Positions 11,400 to 24,680 of a stretch of DNA of 64,000 nt are shown here, piece by piece. Position 1 is the first letter of the stretch; every line of letters starts with the position of its first letter. Where the stretch lies: NCBI GenBank assembly GCA_012295275.1, contig CM022677.1, positions 6,203,322 to 6,267,321 on the forward strand, read 5' to 3'. A program made the translations under genes and the position numbers. The DNA is from Chrysomallon squamiferum (Eukaryota; Mollusca; Gastropoda; Neomphalida; Peltospiridae). Below the pieces are notes generated by a model. The model had not been told where the DNA came from and ran no database searches. It was given only the letters and a program-made list of their open reading frames with translations.

Positions 11400-12250
11400 A
11401 ATTTGAAAGTGGTCCATGAAATTCTGGTAAACTTAAAGAATTATGTTAATTATTGTTGGAGATTGTGTACATCTAATTAACTCTTTATATCTTTTCATAG
11501 TTTTGACGAAAAAATGCCATGTGCATTAACTTTATCTTAATATTTACTTTTATTATGTATTAATAATATTGTATACAAATTTATACTAATTCAAAATTTA
11601 TAGATTAGTTTACATTATATTTCTTATAAAAATTTGTCATTTATTAAAATAGAAATATATTTTAAAGTCAAAATGTAGAAGTATATTTACTTTTATTTTC
11701 TCATAATTTAAAAAAATATTTAATAAATAAATAAAAAAATAAAAATAAAAACCTCAGAATTATTTTCTTGAGCAGTTTCTCCAGCTTAAAAAAGCACATT
11801 AATTTATATTTCTCCGTATTTCTCTGCATCTCTTTATAGAAAAATAATACCTCCTTCTCTGACTATCTCTATGTTTCACAGTTTACATAATAAAATATCC
11901 AAGTAACATTATATATTTTATTAATTTTATTATGCAGGCTCATTATCCTTAGAAAACACGTATTATTAGTAAAATATAAACTCGATTTTTTTTTTTCGCT
12001 GTGCTGTTATCTCGTGTTATCTCAAGTTATCAGTAAAAAAAGTATGTGACATCGTTCTAAAGTAAAAATATTTAATACCACTTGCAGAGACTATTTATAT
12101 ATTTGATAAATAAAAGATTCTCTCTATGTTGTTTTCTATTATTCTCTAACATATAATATTGATAATTACAGAAATTATAAATGGTATTATGGTTAATGTT
12201 TTGTATGTAACATTTGGAGATTATATTAAAAAAAATAAAACAAGCTCTTA
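11400..12250. other. AT-rich stretch, no gene seen
   Basis: Very AT-rich, with AAATAAAT-type runs near 11.71-11.75 kb. No splice-bounded open segment, tandem array or recognisable element was found. Confidence 0.5.
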
Positions 12251-12301
12251 TTACTGGAAGAAACGGGATCCCGCTGGGCTAAAATGAAATGTTGTTATCT
12301 A

Positions 12302-12590
12302 TCACACTTTAGTTACATTGAAAATTACAGAGAGAGGCAGATCTTCTTGAGTCACAACGGTTATACTGCTTGTGTAATGACTAGTGCTATGCCCATAAGG
12401 TTGCAAGAAACCCAGGGGATATTTACCATGTTCTGATACATTACAACAATCAGCACTTGAGTTAGTTACAGAAGATTTATTTGATGCACTTGCAACCGTC
12501 ATGTGTTTTGAAAAAACTAATTAGTTTGGATAAATCACTTTGATTTTGCTGATAAGAATATTCCCACATCTCCCACACAGGCACTACAAC
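12302..12590 (-). other. Two overlapping small open frames, possible exon
   Basis: A minus-strand frame of about 70 codons (MTVASASNKSSVTNSSADCC onward, stop at 12302) is Ser/Thr-rich. Just upstream another frame reads VPVWEMWEYSYQQNQSDLSK to a stop near 12.48 kb. Composition here is less AT-rich than the flanks. No domain and no clear donor; it could be an old exon or a repeat fragment. Confidence 0.2.
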
Positions 12591-12599
12591 AATGAAGAA

Positions 12600-13950
12600 G
12601 TGTTTTGATATTTATTTGACAATGGAAATTCAGTTTAAATTTTAATTAAAAATGAAAGGTAGGTTTTTCTGTCTGTCCTTTTCTTTTCTTTTTATTTATT
12701 TTATTTTATTTTTTATTTTTACTGAAAAGCAAGTTTATTAAATATGCATTTAATTTTTACAAAGACATTGATAATAAGTTAAAAAGCAAACACTTATTAC
12801 ACATTGTTATAGTGAAAAAGTGAAGAGTAAACTCAAAAAGTAAGTTTATGCTACACACTTTACTAGAGCAAAAAAATGAAAATTTATTTTTCAACGTTCA
12901 GTACCAAAACAGTGGCGTTTTTAATCATCCAAAGTATTGTAAATTTACTAAATGTTGCGTCCTAATTAAATTCAAAATTTTTAGAAAGTGCGTTTACTCA
13001 GTATGAAATCAGAAAATTATCAATCTTTAAGTGTTATATTACATATTCATTTTTATGATTTTTTCTTTTCTATTTTTCCTTTCTTTCCTTATTATTATTT
13101 GTTTCTGCAAATATTTGCAGCTTACCTTTTAAAGTTTATTTATTTCATTCTTTTCTTTTTTTTCTTTGACAGCAGTAAAACATATTTCCTGTATGAACAG
13201 TATTTTTATTATTATTATTATTATTGTTATTATTACTCTTGTTGTTATTATAAAACAAAGATCAGAAGTTATAACGGTGCCTATCAGAAATAACCTATAT
13301 TCTTAAAATTTCGTTAAAACACAACAATGTCCTAGACTTTCTGGTAAAATAAAACGTAAAATACGCCGCAGTATCTCATTGTGATTTGTGTAAACTGCGG
13401 TTATAAAATAAAATATAATATCATATTAAACTGTTCTAGCGAGATTACAACTTTTTATATTTCTGAACATATACTGGTATTTTGATATCTAACTATGAAT
13501 GTATCTAACAGATATCACATTAACAACAAGCATTCTCACTTTTTACTATTAATCAGGAAGACGAAGATAAACGACTTAGTTTCTCACTTTTTCATGTTTA
13601 ATCGCTTATACCGGAAATATAGAAATATATGCAAACCCCAGATATATTTCTCAGATATTGTCAATATCATCATTTATATGTACCTTCAGCTTGGGCATTA
13701 TTTTATTCTCTGTGCTGTATTATAATAAAGTGTAATATGCAAAACTGCTCCTTATTTTTATTTTATTTTTATTTTTAATCGATTAAATTCATTAATTAAG
13801 ATATGACGTAAATATCCATGAAAATTAATTTAAGTGTAACTAATAGAATTCGATCTCAATTTCATTCTATCTATATATGAATAAACTCAAATCGCGCGGA
13901 AATTAAGGGTTTTCATAGTAAGACTACTTCTAGTTACCGTCTTAATTGTA
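12600..13950. other. AT-rich intergenic DNA with ATT tract
   Basis: Contains T-rich runs (12.66-12.72 kb), a short (ATT)n tract at about 13.20-13.25 kb and many chance open frames. No gene supported. Confidence 0.45.
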
Positions 13951-13957
13951 TTGCCCT

Positions 13958-13960
<3 letters not shown>

Positions 13961-13997
<37 letters not shown>
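13961..13997. repeat. (AC)n microsatellite
   Basis: Uninterrupted AC dinucleotide repeat of about 18 units. Confidence 0.95.
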
Positions 13998-14000
<3 letters not shown>

Positions 14001-14469
14001 CATATTAAAACACATCAAAGGCAGAAATAGCAGAAAATTTATGTTAATGACAAAATATGTTAATTTTAAATACGGTATTCTGTTTTATTATCACTGTACC
14101 ATTTATTATTACAGAATATTGTTTGATATATATCACGTTGAAATACATTGCAGCATACCTTATCAAGCTTTATTTTCTAATACTTGTCAGAATAGAACTA
14201 ATGTAAACTAAAGTTAACCATTAATTTAAATATTCTAATAATAATAATGATATATATATTCACAGCATCGAGGATTACATCTGTTATATTACTGTTGCAG
14301 TTTGGTTTTTGGAAAGATATTACAAAATAGGTGGTACAGTATAATACTTCGATAATTTTAGGAACAGAACAAATGCAAGATATTTTATACTACTCACATA
14401 TTACAACTTGAATTAATATTGTAACATTGTAAATACTTTTAACGTTTTACTTACTACATTTTATACGAA

Positions 14470-15014
14470 TACAAATAATTCTACATCTTTCTTGTTACTA
14501 CTAGTACTAGTACTAACAATTTTACTTGCTGCTGCTGCTGGTATGATCATTTTTACATACGATATGTCACCACCTGTATTTACACTACATGCTACTACTA
14601 GTATTAAGATGTTTACTCTATGTTACTATGTGTATTAACATTTTTACCTATGACATATCGATGCTGAAATTTCACTTGTAAATTTACTACACGTTACTAG
14701 TACCAGCATTTTTACTACATGATACTACTAGTACTAACATTTTTACTTACGATACTGAAATTTATATTTTAATTCATACAGCTTTCTACTACTATTATTA
14801 TTTTTACTATATGTTACTACTTGTATTAACAGTTTTATTTACTACGTGTTACTACAAAGATTTCCATTTTTACTATCTGTTACTTACTACTGGTATTAAT
14901 ATTTTTACTTACTACATCTCACCCATTAACACTTTTACTTACAAAGTGTTATTACTTGTGTTTCAATGTTATTTGTGTATGTATGTATATATATATATAT
15001 ATATATAGATTGTT

Positions 15015-15045
<31 letters not shown>

Positions 15046-15310
15046 TTTATCACTAATGTACAAGACAGGCCTTGCTTGTATTTGTATGATTAACACTAAA
15101 GAGTAATTACAAATTCTGACTAGGACATTTTCAAGAAAATTGAAAGTCATGTATACACTAATCCTGCTCTATAGCTACTACCACTTCTGTACTACAACTA
15201 TGCTACTACTACTGCTCTACTACTACTTCTTTTTGCCTACTACTACTATCTATAACTACAATTGCCCTGCTGCTGCTGCCACTACAATTACAACTACATA
15301 TTCTGCCTGT
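14470..15310. repeat. Degenerate TAC/ACT-rich simple-sequence region
   Basis: Repeated ACTACTAG, TTTTTACTTAC and TACTACTAC blocks, interrupted by (TA)n at about 14.99-15.01 kb and (GT)n at about 15.02-15.05 kb. Apparent Tyr/Thr-rich peptides here come from the simple repeat. A comparable tract lies at 51.2-51.5 kb. Confidence 0.7.
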
Positions 15311-15675
15311 GTTACTTCACTATGCTATAAAATCGTTGGGAAAGTAAGTGCCGTTAATACTGGTGAAATAACTTTTAGTAAATTTATTTGAAATGATTTA
15401 AGTTTATGAATTTCGAATTGTGATGTTTTTAAAATTTTATTTCTCATGATAAATATTAATAATTTTGTTGTTATGTTTTACAGAGTAACTTGTGATCAAC
15501 ATCTACTGTAGGCAAATATATTACATTAGAAAATTCAGAGATTATATACTGTAGGGTCAAAATATTTGGACGCTCTTTTTGCGTTTGATTCTCAAAAATT
15601 ATATGAAAATAGCAGATACTCCGGGAATAGGGCAACAAAGATCCTATGTAAGTTAAATAGTGAAAAAACTCTTAC

Positions 15676-15866
15676 CTTATTAAATTACCAGTTTCAGCAG
15701 ATGAAGTGACTTTAAAAGGTTTTAAGCGAGCTCCCTTTACGAAAGTTTGTTTACGCAACTTCCACCAACTTTGTGTAGGGACGCCAATAACACTGTCGTC
15801 ACAGCGCATAATTGACGTCACAAAACCCGAGCCAAATACGATGGCAGGTGCCCGGAATCTCGGCAT
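15676..15866 (-). promoter_or_regulatory. Candidate promoter plus first exon
   Basis: An inverted CCAAT box (15870-15874) precedes, on the minus strand, a 64-codon open frame that starts MPRFRAPAIVFGSGFVTSIM and runs into donor AATAAG|GTAAGA (GT at 15675-15674). A perfect CRE octamer TGACGTCA lies at 15813-15820. The patch is GC-richer than its flanks. Together these suit a minus-strand transcription start and first exon, coding or leader. What it would splice to is unknown; the exons at 11.0 kb and below are on the correct strand. The peptide matches no family I recognise. Confidence 0.35.
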
Positions 15867-15978
15867 CTGATTGGTTAAACTAATGTTTATATAAACAATG
15901 CAGATGTTTTTATTTATTTATTTATTAAATTATTAATTTATTAATTATTAAAAACAGTATAAATTAAATTTTACTTTC

Positions 15979-16034
15979 TACAGTTTAATATCATAAAAGT
16001 ATCTCTTTAGATACTTTTATGATATTAAACTGTA
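15979..16034. repeat. Perfect inverted repeat, 26-bp arms
   Basis: Arms at 15979-16004 and 16009-16034 are exact reverse complements around the 4-nt spacer CTTT. The arms are AT-rich. It could be a fold-back mobile remnant, a hairpin RNA, or the product of a replication error. Confidence 0.9.
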
Positions 16035-16262
16035 TTTATTATTATTATTATCTTTACTAACAAATATTTAGGTGATACTCTGTAAAAATATAGTCTAAGC
16101 ACATTTTAGATATTTTCTCAGAATAGTGTTAGTATATTAAACAGACAGCTTAGTAATTTTACATTACAATAATTAATTCTGAATATAAGCTGAGGCCAGG
16201 ATGTGATCTCTGAGCCTGTTACTTTATAGATTAACCATAACAGCATTGTTAAAAATGTGAGT

Positions 16263-16266
<4 letters not shown>

Positions 16267-16295
<29 letters not shown>
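16267..16295. repeat. (GT)n microsatellite
   Basis: About 14 GT units following a T run. Confidence 0.85.
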
Positions 16296-16296
<1 letters not shown>

Positions 16297-16499
16297 CTTT
16301 TATTCAACATTTCATTCATATTTCATTTTATTTTAATTTCTTAATATTAATTTTTATTGTTCTTATTTTTTAGTGAACGTGTTCATACTCTGACTGGAAA
16401 GGAAGTAATACTTTGGATGTCAAATGGGAAGTGAAAAACAAAAAATTGAACCTTTCTTAAAAAATGTGGTATAAGAGATGCTTTTTTGTTTTACCACTG

Positions 16500-16567
16500 G
16501 TATTACTAGTAGTAGTAGAGTAGTAGTAGAATTGTATTACTATTGGTTTTATCATTATTACTACTAC

Positions 16568-16618
<51 letters not shown>

Positions 16619-16627
16619 TTTATTTAT
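16500..16627. repeat. Compound (TAG)/(ATT)n/(TTTA)n tract
   Basis: TAG-type triplets pass into (ATT)n and then (TTTA)n. Tyr- or Leu-repeat frames here are products of the repeat. Confidence 0.9.
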
Positions 16628-16902
16628 GTTTCTCTTTCTCATATATCTCCGTTTCTTTTTCTTTAGCAAGAAATTATATTACACAGGTTATTCTGATATT
16701 TATTGATCTACATTTAAATATTACATGAAATTTATGTTCATAAGTCTTATTTATATACAGTAAAACATTTATTTTATTAAGCAGGTGAAAATTCTGGATT
16801 TTATACAGGGAATAGGATGCTGGCAATCTCAGTACACTTTTGATAGTAAACATTTGTGAGTGTCTGTTTTTATGTATGCATGTATGTGTTTGTGTGTTAT
16901 CA

Positions 16903-16920
16903 TGTTTGTGTGTGTGTGTT

Positions 16921-16985
<65 letters not shown>
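16903..16985. repeat. (GT)n-(GA)n compound microsatellite
   Basis: GT-rich tract followed by about 26 uninterrupted GA units from 16934. Purine-rich (GA)n can form H-DNA. Confidence 0.9.
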
Positions 16986-16988
<3 letters not shown>

Positions 16989-17379
16989 AAACTTTTATAT
17001 GGTAGAGGAGTAAGAGAACATTTGTGATATTTTCTCATCAAACAAATATGTTAACACACCACACCCTAGATCTGTACCTGATGTCTTCTGTACAGAGAAA
17101 TATCTATTTGACTTACACTTGTTATAATTACTATTTTTGATATCTTTTAAAATAAATATAATGTTTTCATTTTCTGTTATTGCCTTGTTTTTCGATATTT
17201 ATGCCTTTTAAGATAAATTTGAATGAACTGTTACGAATGCAATAAACATCTCTTCAAAAAACTTTGAACACATTTGTAACAGTAATCTAAGTTTACAAAA
17301 GGTATTTTACTTATACATTTAGATTCAGAAAAATAAATTTAAATAGCATAATTTTACTTTTTTTTGTATGAAGACAGGT

Positions 17380-18200
17380 ACATATGGATATATATACACT
17401 CGCAGATAATACATATTTAATGTTCTGAAGATTTTACAAAATAGAACCGTTAATTAAAAGGTTAGTATGTGGACACATGGTAGCAAATAAAAGTTTAAGG
17501 CAAATATATTTTGATATTCATTTTATAAGTCGGAAACTAGTATTACACCACAGATTATATTGATAATTACAGATAGATGCATATATATATAGTTAATCGA
17601 GAATAAAATTCCATATTTATACAATAATATAACCGATAATCTCTAATAAGACATATATTAAATAATAATTGAAATTAAAATTGATTCTTATTTTGTTATC
17701 AGTGGGTAAAATTATCAGTGCTAATAGCGTTTTCTCATTTAAGTATATTATAAATAAATCAGTTTATAAGTAATCAGTGAAATATATTTTGATATGATGA
17801 AATATATTTTGATATAATTAAGCATTTTTGATATAATTAACTATTTTTTGATATGATTAAATATATTTTGATATAATTAAGTAGTTTTGATATAATTAAA
17901 TATATTGTGATATGATTAAATGTATATTGATACAATTGAGTATTTTTGATATGATTTCATAATTTCTCATTTAATTATATTATAAATAAATCAGTTTATT
18001 ATTATTTTATATTTGTATTTAGTTTTTAACTCGACGAAATCTTTCTTTGATAACATTACGCGGCCTAATAAAAAAAATTTGAAGTAATTTTTATATCCGT
18101 TCTCAGAACAGTTCTAATGAAACTAAGAGAATAGCGTCAAACAAAATCAGGATTAGTTTTTAGGTGCACCTGAGATTGTACTGATAATTAAATATTGATT
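17380..18200. repeat. Dispersed duplicate R1, copy 1
   Basis: Blocks are shared, diverged but unmistakable, with 47.34-48.22 kb: the TAGAACCGTTAATTA segment near 17.44 kb, a TTTTGATAT minisatellite, and a segment with AACAGTTCTAATGAAACTAA near 18.11 kb. Order and orientation are conserved. No open frame is shared, so this is a non-coding repeat or an old local duplication. Confidence 0.7.
17780..17960. repeat. TTTTGATATRATTAA minisatellite
   Basis: About eight degenerate units of roughly 20-25 bp built on ATATTTTGATATAATTAA. Confidence 0.8.
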
Positions 18201-18601
18201 TTCTTTTTCTAGACAGGTGTGTATTCAAAAGCTAAGGTTACACTTGAAATATTAGCAAATAATTTATTATATATGAAGTGATATTCATTTTAATATTTCT
18301 TGTTGAGAAGTAAAGTGAATATTCAGGAATAAAATATCGCTACCAGATAAAAATGTTATTTCATTAGCAATTGTGATTTTACACGGCAAAAGTAACGTAG
18401 TGTTTTTATTAAGAAAATGCACTATTTACACTGATAATTTTCGCTGCTTAATTTTTACACGCCATCACTGTTTATCTAGTATTTAATCTTATTAGCTTGA
18501 TCCACAGAATATATTGAATGGTATCCTGAAAGAAAACAGTGGATTCTTTAATAGTATGTGGCAGTTCATATGATGCAGCACAAATTGCAATATATACCTA
18601 T

Positions 18602-18695
18602 ATCTATATATCTATCTATCTATCTATATATATATATATATATATATATTATTATTATTATTATTATTATTAAGATTATTATTATTATTATTATT
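18602..18695. repeat. (TATC)n-(TA)n-(TTA)n tract
   Basis: Three adjoining simple repeats. Ile-rich frames over it are not genes. Confidence 0.85.
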
Positions 18696-18699
18696 TCTT

Positions 18700-19218
18700 T
18701 TCTTTTTTCTGAAGACATATCCAAAATCCGCAAAAATTCGCTCAGCTGAAGTTTGTCAAATTCACTTAATAAAAATTAATACTCATCAAATTTAATTCGA
18801 CGATTTGTTTACTATGAGAAATAATCTGACTAATCTGAAATTCAGCAACATTTTCAGATTTATTCTAAACTGAGAAACAAAAGGCAGTACATAAATAGTT
18901 ATTAAAATTAATTTTTATAACTGAGGGGCAACATTATCAGTGTAAGTAGCGGCATTCTTAAGTAAAACTGTCATTTATTTTTACTTGCTTATAAATATGT
19001 GATGTTATATAATTTATTCGTGTATACAGCGGTATACTTAATTAAAAATATCACTTTATTTGTACTTGTTTACAATTAATATGATGTTTATTCGTTTAAT
19101 TAGCAGTATCCTTAATTAAAACTATCTTATTTTATAATTATGTTATGCTTTATATTAAACTGGGCTCTTTTTACAAAATAATGGAATATCATTTAAATTT
19201 TCTTCTATTTTTTTTATA

Positions 19219-19266
<48 letters not shown>

Positions 19267-19700
19267 TAAAATACAAATTTAAAATTTTTAAATTAAACTC
19301 TATATTATGCTCTGTATTTCCCAAAATACAGGTATTCTCTATAATCGATGTTCTTACGTGAAATTATCATTTTAATGTGTAGTGATATATAATTTATGAC
19401 GTTAATATTGCGCCTTCTAACGTGTTCTGCTTCTAGCAGAAGGTAAGTAAGTAGAGAAAGCTACAGATTAATAATCTTGTCTAAAACTGTATGAAATACA
19501 AAGGAGAAGTTGAGTGGGCGCGAGGTTAGACTGATAAATAAGAATAACAGCGATTAAAAATAAAAAACAATTCAGAAATTTGCAAATGAAAATTGTTTCC
19601 AATTTTTTATAATCTGTATTTTCTGTTTAATTGAAATAATTTGTGGAGAAAAATATATGAAAATGATAATAAAAAGATGAAAATAATAACAAAAAGTTAT
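18700..19700. other. AT-rich intergenic DNA with (AAT)n
   Basis: Holds an (AAT)n tract at about 19218-19265 and several ATTATC-type degenerate motifs. No gene seen. Confidence 0.45.
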
Positions 19701-21639
19701 AAACAATTATAAAATAAAAATAATCTATTCTGCACATACGTTGAATATTTCTTATTAAAAATTATCATTTATAATTGAATAATAAACGTGGAGTAAAACG
19801 TATTTGTAGCAGATGCAAAGTGTTTAAAAAATTTCAAGAAAAAATACAGGAAAAGATGAAGATTTTGAAATGAATATAAAAGATTATATTATTTTTGCTG
19901 ATTCTACATTTTGCCGTATAAACTAGATGTAAGGAATAATTTCTCAGCTCAGTTTGCAAGCGATTAATATCAGATTTGTATGAGTTTTCTGAAGGTAATC
20001 TCAGTTTACTCGAATTTACGTTTCCGCAGTGCAGCGTAGACGAATACATTATGTTCAATCTTAGTAAATGTACCACTGTTTACATTGATATTTTATTAAG
20101 TTTACCTCTGTTTTGCATCATAACAAATGATGATAATATAATTGTCAGTATAATATTGGATACAGCTAAAAGAATATTATCGGCTTTTCAAGAATAATCG
20201 TGATAATGTTAATTAAAAAAATGTCGATGTTCAGTTTCAAAATTACACGTGAAAACTGCGCTCGTGTTGACAACATAAATATTATACCTTAACAACATTT
20301 ATTATAAACGTATAAACAAAAATGAGTGAATTCTTATAAAGTCTGACATTAAATACTGAACACGTGAGAAGTTACACTTTACTTGAATCACAAAATTTGG
20401 TTTTGCATAGCAAAAGAGACAAGCAAAGTTTTCTCTTTGAAAAAAGGCGACGTAATTCACATTTACATATAAAACCAGCGTCATTTATATTATAACTTGA
20501 TACTGAGTGAAAATAACGTGATGTTTTTCTATGTTTTCCTCTAGTTTGCATCATAAACAATAATGATAATTTCACTTACAGTTACAATTTGTTCTTCTTA
20601 CATAGTTAATATTAAACTTTGTAAGTTACATCATAGAAAACGTGCCTAACCTCCCGAGTTAGTGTTTTATGAGATGAGGATATGAACAGTTAGACGAAAC
20701 ATAGCATTTATTACATGACTTTACTTTCAAGTAAGTACTAATCTTACTTCTCCAGCTATCAATAAAATCTTTCCTGAAGCTTTTAAAATGTCAGATTAAA
20801 CTGAAATACATATGTAATGCATATAACATTAATATCCAACATCCATGATTTAAATTGTGCAGTCGATTTTAAAATTAAATTAATTTATTTATTTATTTAA
20901 GAAAAATAATCAGTAATAAATAGTGATATTTTTTGTACTATATCATTCTATTTTTGATTGCACCTCAGTTTATTCATATAAAACTGAAATCTTATTTGTT
21001 TATAGAACGTAAACTCTGTCCAGCATCACAAATTACGTCTAGAAAACTTCAAAGTTTCATGTTTCAGTAGATACTCAAATACGATTTGAAAAAACAAAAC
21101 TGGCCAGTGGAATTTTTACTGAAACACGTGTTATCCAGACAGTCAGCTACACGTCTGCACAGCCCGACTTGTCTTCATCAAGTTTCACACAAACGTTTCT
21201 TCACAAAACACTCGCCGTTGAACAGGACGAACAAGAACCAGAATTCTTAAAATATACTTGTTAAAAGTTAATTACCAGAAAACTAATTAAAAACACAATC
21301 TGTGGTGTAATTATTGAAAATCATCTTCATCTTTCTGCACGTCACTGTCTTCTGCTTAGAACAAGTATATTTGTAAAATATACACAACGCTTTGCCAGGA
21401 ATTATAAAAATGGTACTTTATTCTATTACTACTACTGTCTGGAAGAGAGAAAAAAAAACACGAAAAAACAATATTCGATCTTTTTTGTAACTGTAGGATT
21501 TTACTGTGAAAACTCTGTGTACATTCAGAAATTTAGACTGGGTGTTCGGGTTAGAGTGTTTTTATAAATAACAGTAGAATTATATGTGAAATTCAAAGTG
21601 TCGAGAACGCTTCCATACTAATGTGACATTTTATTAACA

Positions 21640-22080
21640 CGTTTCACTGAAAAGCTAAGTAGGTGTAATTTTACACGACGTTATGAAAATAAGAACCGCC
21701 ATCACTATTTATGTTATATGTTTTATGTTTGTTAACAGAGGCGTAGCGGTAATAGTATGTATTAAAAACATGAATCTGGAAATCTAACTCGCTATATTTC
21801 TCAGTTTCTAAATTATTCCAGTAGAATATAAGCCAAGTATCAACACTTCAGCTACTGTTGAAAAAATATCGAGAACTCTTCAGTGATATCTAATTTACAG
21901 CAGAACACGTTTCACTGAAAAGCTAAGTAAGAGTAATTTTACACGGCGTTATGAAAACTTCACTGCACGTCAAAGTTTCGTGTTTCAGTAAATACTCAAA
22001 ATACAGTACCGCCATCACTGTTTATGTTTCATGTTTTATGTTGTTAACAGAGGCGTAGCGGTAATATTACGTGTTGAAAA
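21640..22080. repeat. Internal tandem module pair
   Basis: Two copies of a segment holding TTTCACTGAAAAGCTAAG, TTTTACACGRCGTTATGAAA, CCGCCATCACT and ACAGAGGCGTAGCGGTAAT start near 21.64 and 21.91 kb. The second has an insertion. Further copies lie near 57.80 and 58.78 kb. Confidence 0.7.
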
Positions 22081-22248
22081 ATACAGGCATTCTTTTTTAA
22101 TTAACAATATTAGACAATTTTGTTTCGCGTAATAAATAAATAAATAAATAATAAGCTTATTTTTTCCTTAACTGGTATAACGTACCTAACGAGCTGAATA
22201 ATGAATCAACATTTAAGGATATGTATGGAAAATATTGAATGTCTTCCA

Positions 22249-22303
<55 letters not shown>

Positions 22304-22318
22304 GTTATTATTATTATT
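22249..22318. repeat. (ATT)n microsatellite
   Basis: About 22 ATT units with one interruption. Confidence 0.9.
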
Positions 22319-22787
22319 TTAAGATAGTAGATTGCATTCGAGAGGTGTCAGGCGACTTTAAGATAAATTAGCTTCTCCATATTGTTGATATTTATCTTGC
22401 ATAAATACTTGAATAGTCTAGAATATTAAAAATAAAGTAAAAAGGCGAGAAAAGGGAGATGAACCATGAATATTATAAGACAAGTTCTGTAACTGCGTTG
22501 TTACAGATTAATTCTTAATTAACTATTGGGAGACTATACAAGGAAGTAATATTCTATTATCCACTGTTAAAATAAATTCACAATTAGACAATTAATATTC
22601 AACTAGGAATAATCTGGAGAGAAATAAGACGTAGCGTTAATATTGAAAACGTGAGGATGGTGTAAACTGAGTTACATTTACTTGAACAAGAACATTTTTC
22701 ACATGGAGAAGCTAAGTTTTCTATGAGATAAAACGCAAATTAATTAACTTAATTAACAAACAAAACAAAAAAAGTAATAATAATACG

Positions 22788-22819
<32 letters not shown>

Positions 22820-23046
22820 CTGTTTCTAATCTATTTATCTATTATAACTGTTTCTTTGTTTATAATGACGACAGCAATAATATCTTACATAACGACATTA
22901 ACGACAAAAACAACAACAGTAACTACAATAATACTAATTAAAATGATAAATAAAATAATAATTAATAAAGAATACTGAAACAAGGAGAAAAGAAAAGAGT
23001 AAGAAATGATTATTCCCGGTTACCACGAACTTCTGAAATAGATTAC

Positions 23047-23064
23047 ACCTCGCAAATGCGAGGT
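23047..23064. repeat. Small perfect palindrome
   Basis: ACCTCGCA and TGCGAGGT flank a 2-nt centre. The related site near 60.90 kb has lost the symmetry. Confidence 0.6.
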
Positions 23065-23426
23065 AACGATAATTCAGATTTGCTGCTTTTAGATGAAAAA
23101 AACTAATTTTGCATACTATTGTATAGCAAACAGAACCGGCTTATTAACATTCCCTGCGTTTTGTTTGTCTTTTAAATAACCAGTTCCTTTATTTTTGATT
23201 TATTTAATGTGTTATTCTAAAATGCCTATATGATTTATTTTTTCATTTATTTTGTTTTTATTTGAATTTTTTGGTATATTTGCACATATCCAATACACCA
23301 TATTTAGGATACTATTTGAAAGCTATTTAATAATAAAAGTTTCAAAAAAAAAGAATAAAAGCAAAGTCAGACCCGTCAAAATATTGTAAATTCGACTACA
23401 ATTTCGAGTAGAATACTTATGGTAGC

Positions 23427-23753
23427 ATGGACGATCAGGAACGGTTACTCGTAACGGCACAAATTAAACCGCGCGTGCACGGAAACTTCCGATGGAAATC
23501 CAAGATGGGAGCTTCGAACGCCGATCAGTGTTTACAAACATTTAAACACGAATTCCTTCATAATGCAATCAATTCTACATGGATTATTAGAGGTAACTTG
23601 GAGAAATATATCATATACCAATGCGGCTTATACATAGATGTCTGTTGTATTGATCCTTTTTTTAGATATCTAAATTTTTATTTAAATTGTTATTTATTAT
23701 TAAACCCTATTATAATAAGACAGATGATATTTATTTATAATAATGTCTTTTAA
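23427..23753 (+). other. Open frame of 108 codons, probably not a gene
   Basis: ATG-initiated frame (MDDQERLLVTAQIKPRVHGN onward). The diverged copy of this DNA near 61.3 kb does not keep the frame, and the second half is low-complexity Ile/Leu/Tyr. It is listed because it is the longest non-simple open frame here; I think it is chance. Confidence 0.2.
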
Positions 23754-24189
23754 CATTACAGACAATAAAACACAATGGAAAAATACTTCTAAATAATTAT
23801 TTTATTAAATTTTATTATTGTGTCTACAGGAAAGACATGATTCTGGAATCAGCTTCAGTTACAAGAATATGGAGAAGACTATACAGGTTATATTATGGAT
23901 TTTTCATTCCACAGCAGTTTCCAGACAGATAAGTTGTTGACAATACACGTCAGTGTTGACTGATTATTCTCCAATAGTTAACAGTGGATGATTCTTAGTT
24001 ATTATGGAAGGGAACAAAAAACTTCCACCGTAATGACTAATGACACTGCAAAAGATCTGTGTGTTTCTACATTACAAATTAGAAATTAGTGCAGAAAAAG
24101 TTAAAATATGATATTTACATCTAGACAACGAGCAGGTTCCAGCTTAATGTTGTTTTCATAAAGAATATTAGAAGTTGACTTGAGAGCAG

Positions 24190-24462
24190 CCATTTGAAGA
24201 AATGGAAAGAAGATTGACAGAGATATGAGACAGACTGTCTGATGGGAGGTTAACAGGTAAAGAGATAAACAGGAAGATAAACAGAAAGAAAGAGAGAGAT
24301 GTTGATAGACTGATAGACAGTTAGATCAGTAGAAGTTAACAAATGAATTGATAGATGTAGATGAATTCAGGCAGATAGACAAACATGCCTGTCTATCTAT
24401 TCTGTGAAGGTAGGTAGGTCAGTAGATCAGTAGTATAATATGTAGATATATGTAGATAGTTA

Positions 24463-24502
<40 letters not shown>

Positions 24503-24642
24503 CTCTCAGAGAGACAGATAGGTAGGTAGGTCATTCAGCAGTTTGATATGTAGATATATGTAGATAGTTATCTAATAGATAGCAGACACACAGCGAAACA
24601 GGTATATATGGGCAAGTATGGATGGTAATGTACAATAAGGAA

Positions 24643-24680
<38 letters not shown>

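Noticed and set aside
14811-15391. Tyr/Leu/Thr-rich frames on both strands
   Set aside because: TAC/ACT and GT/TA simple repeats.
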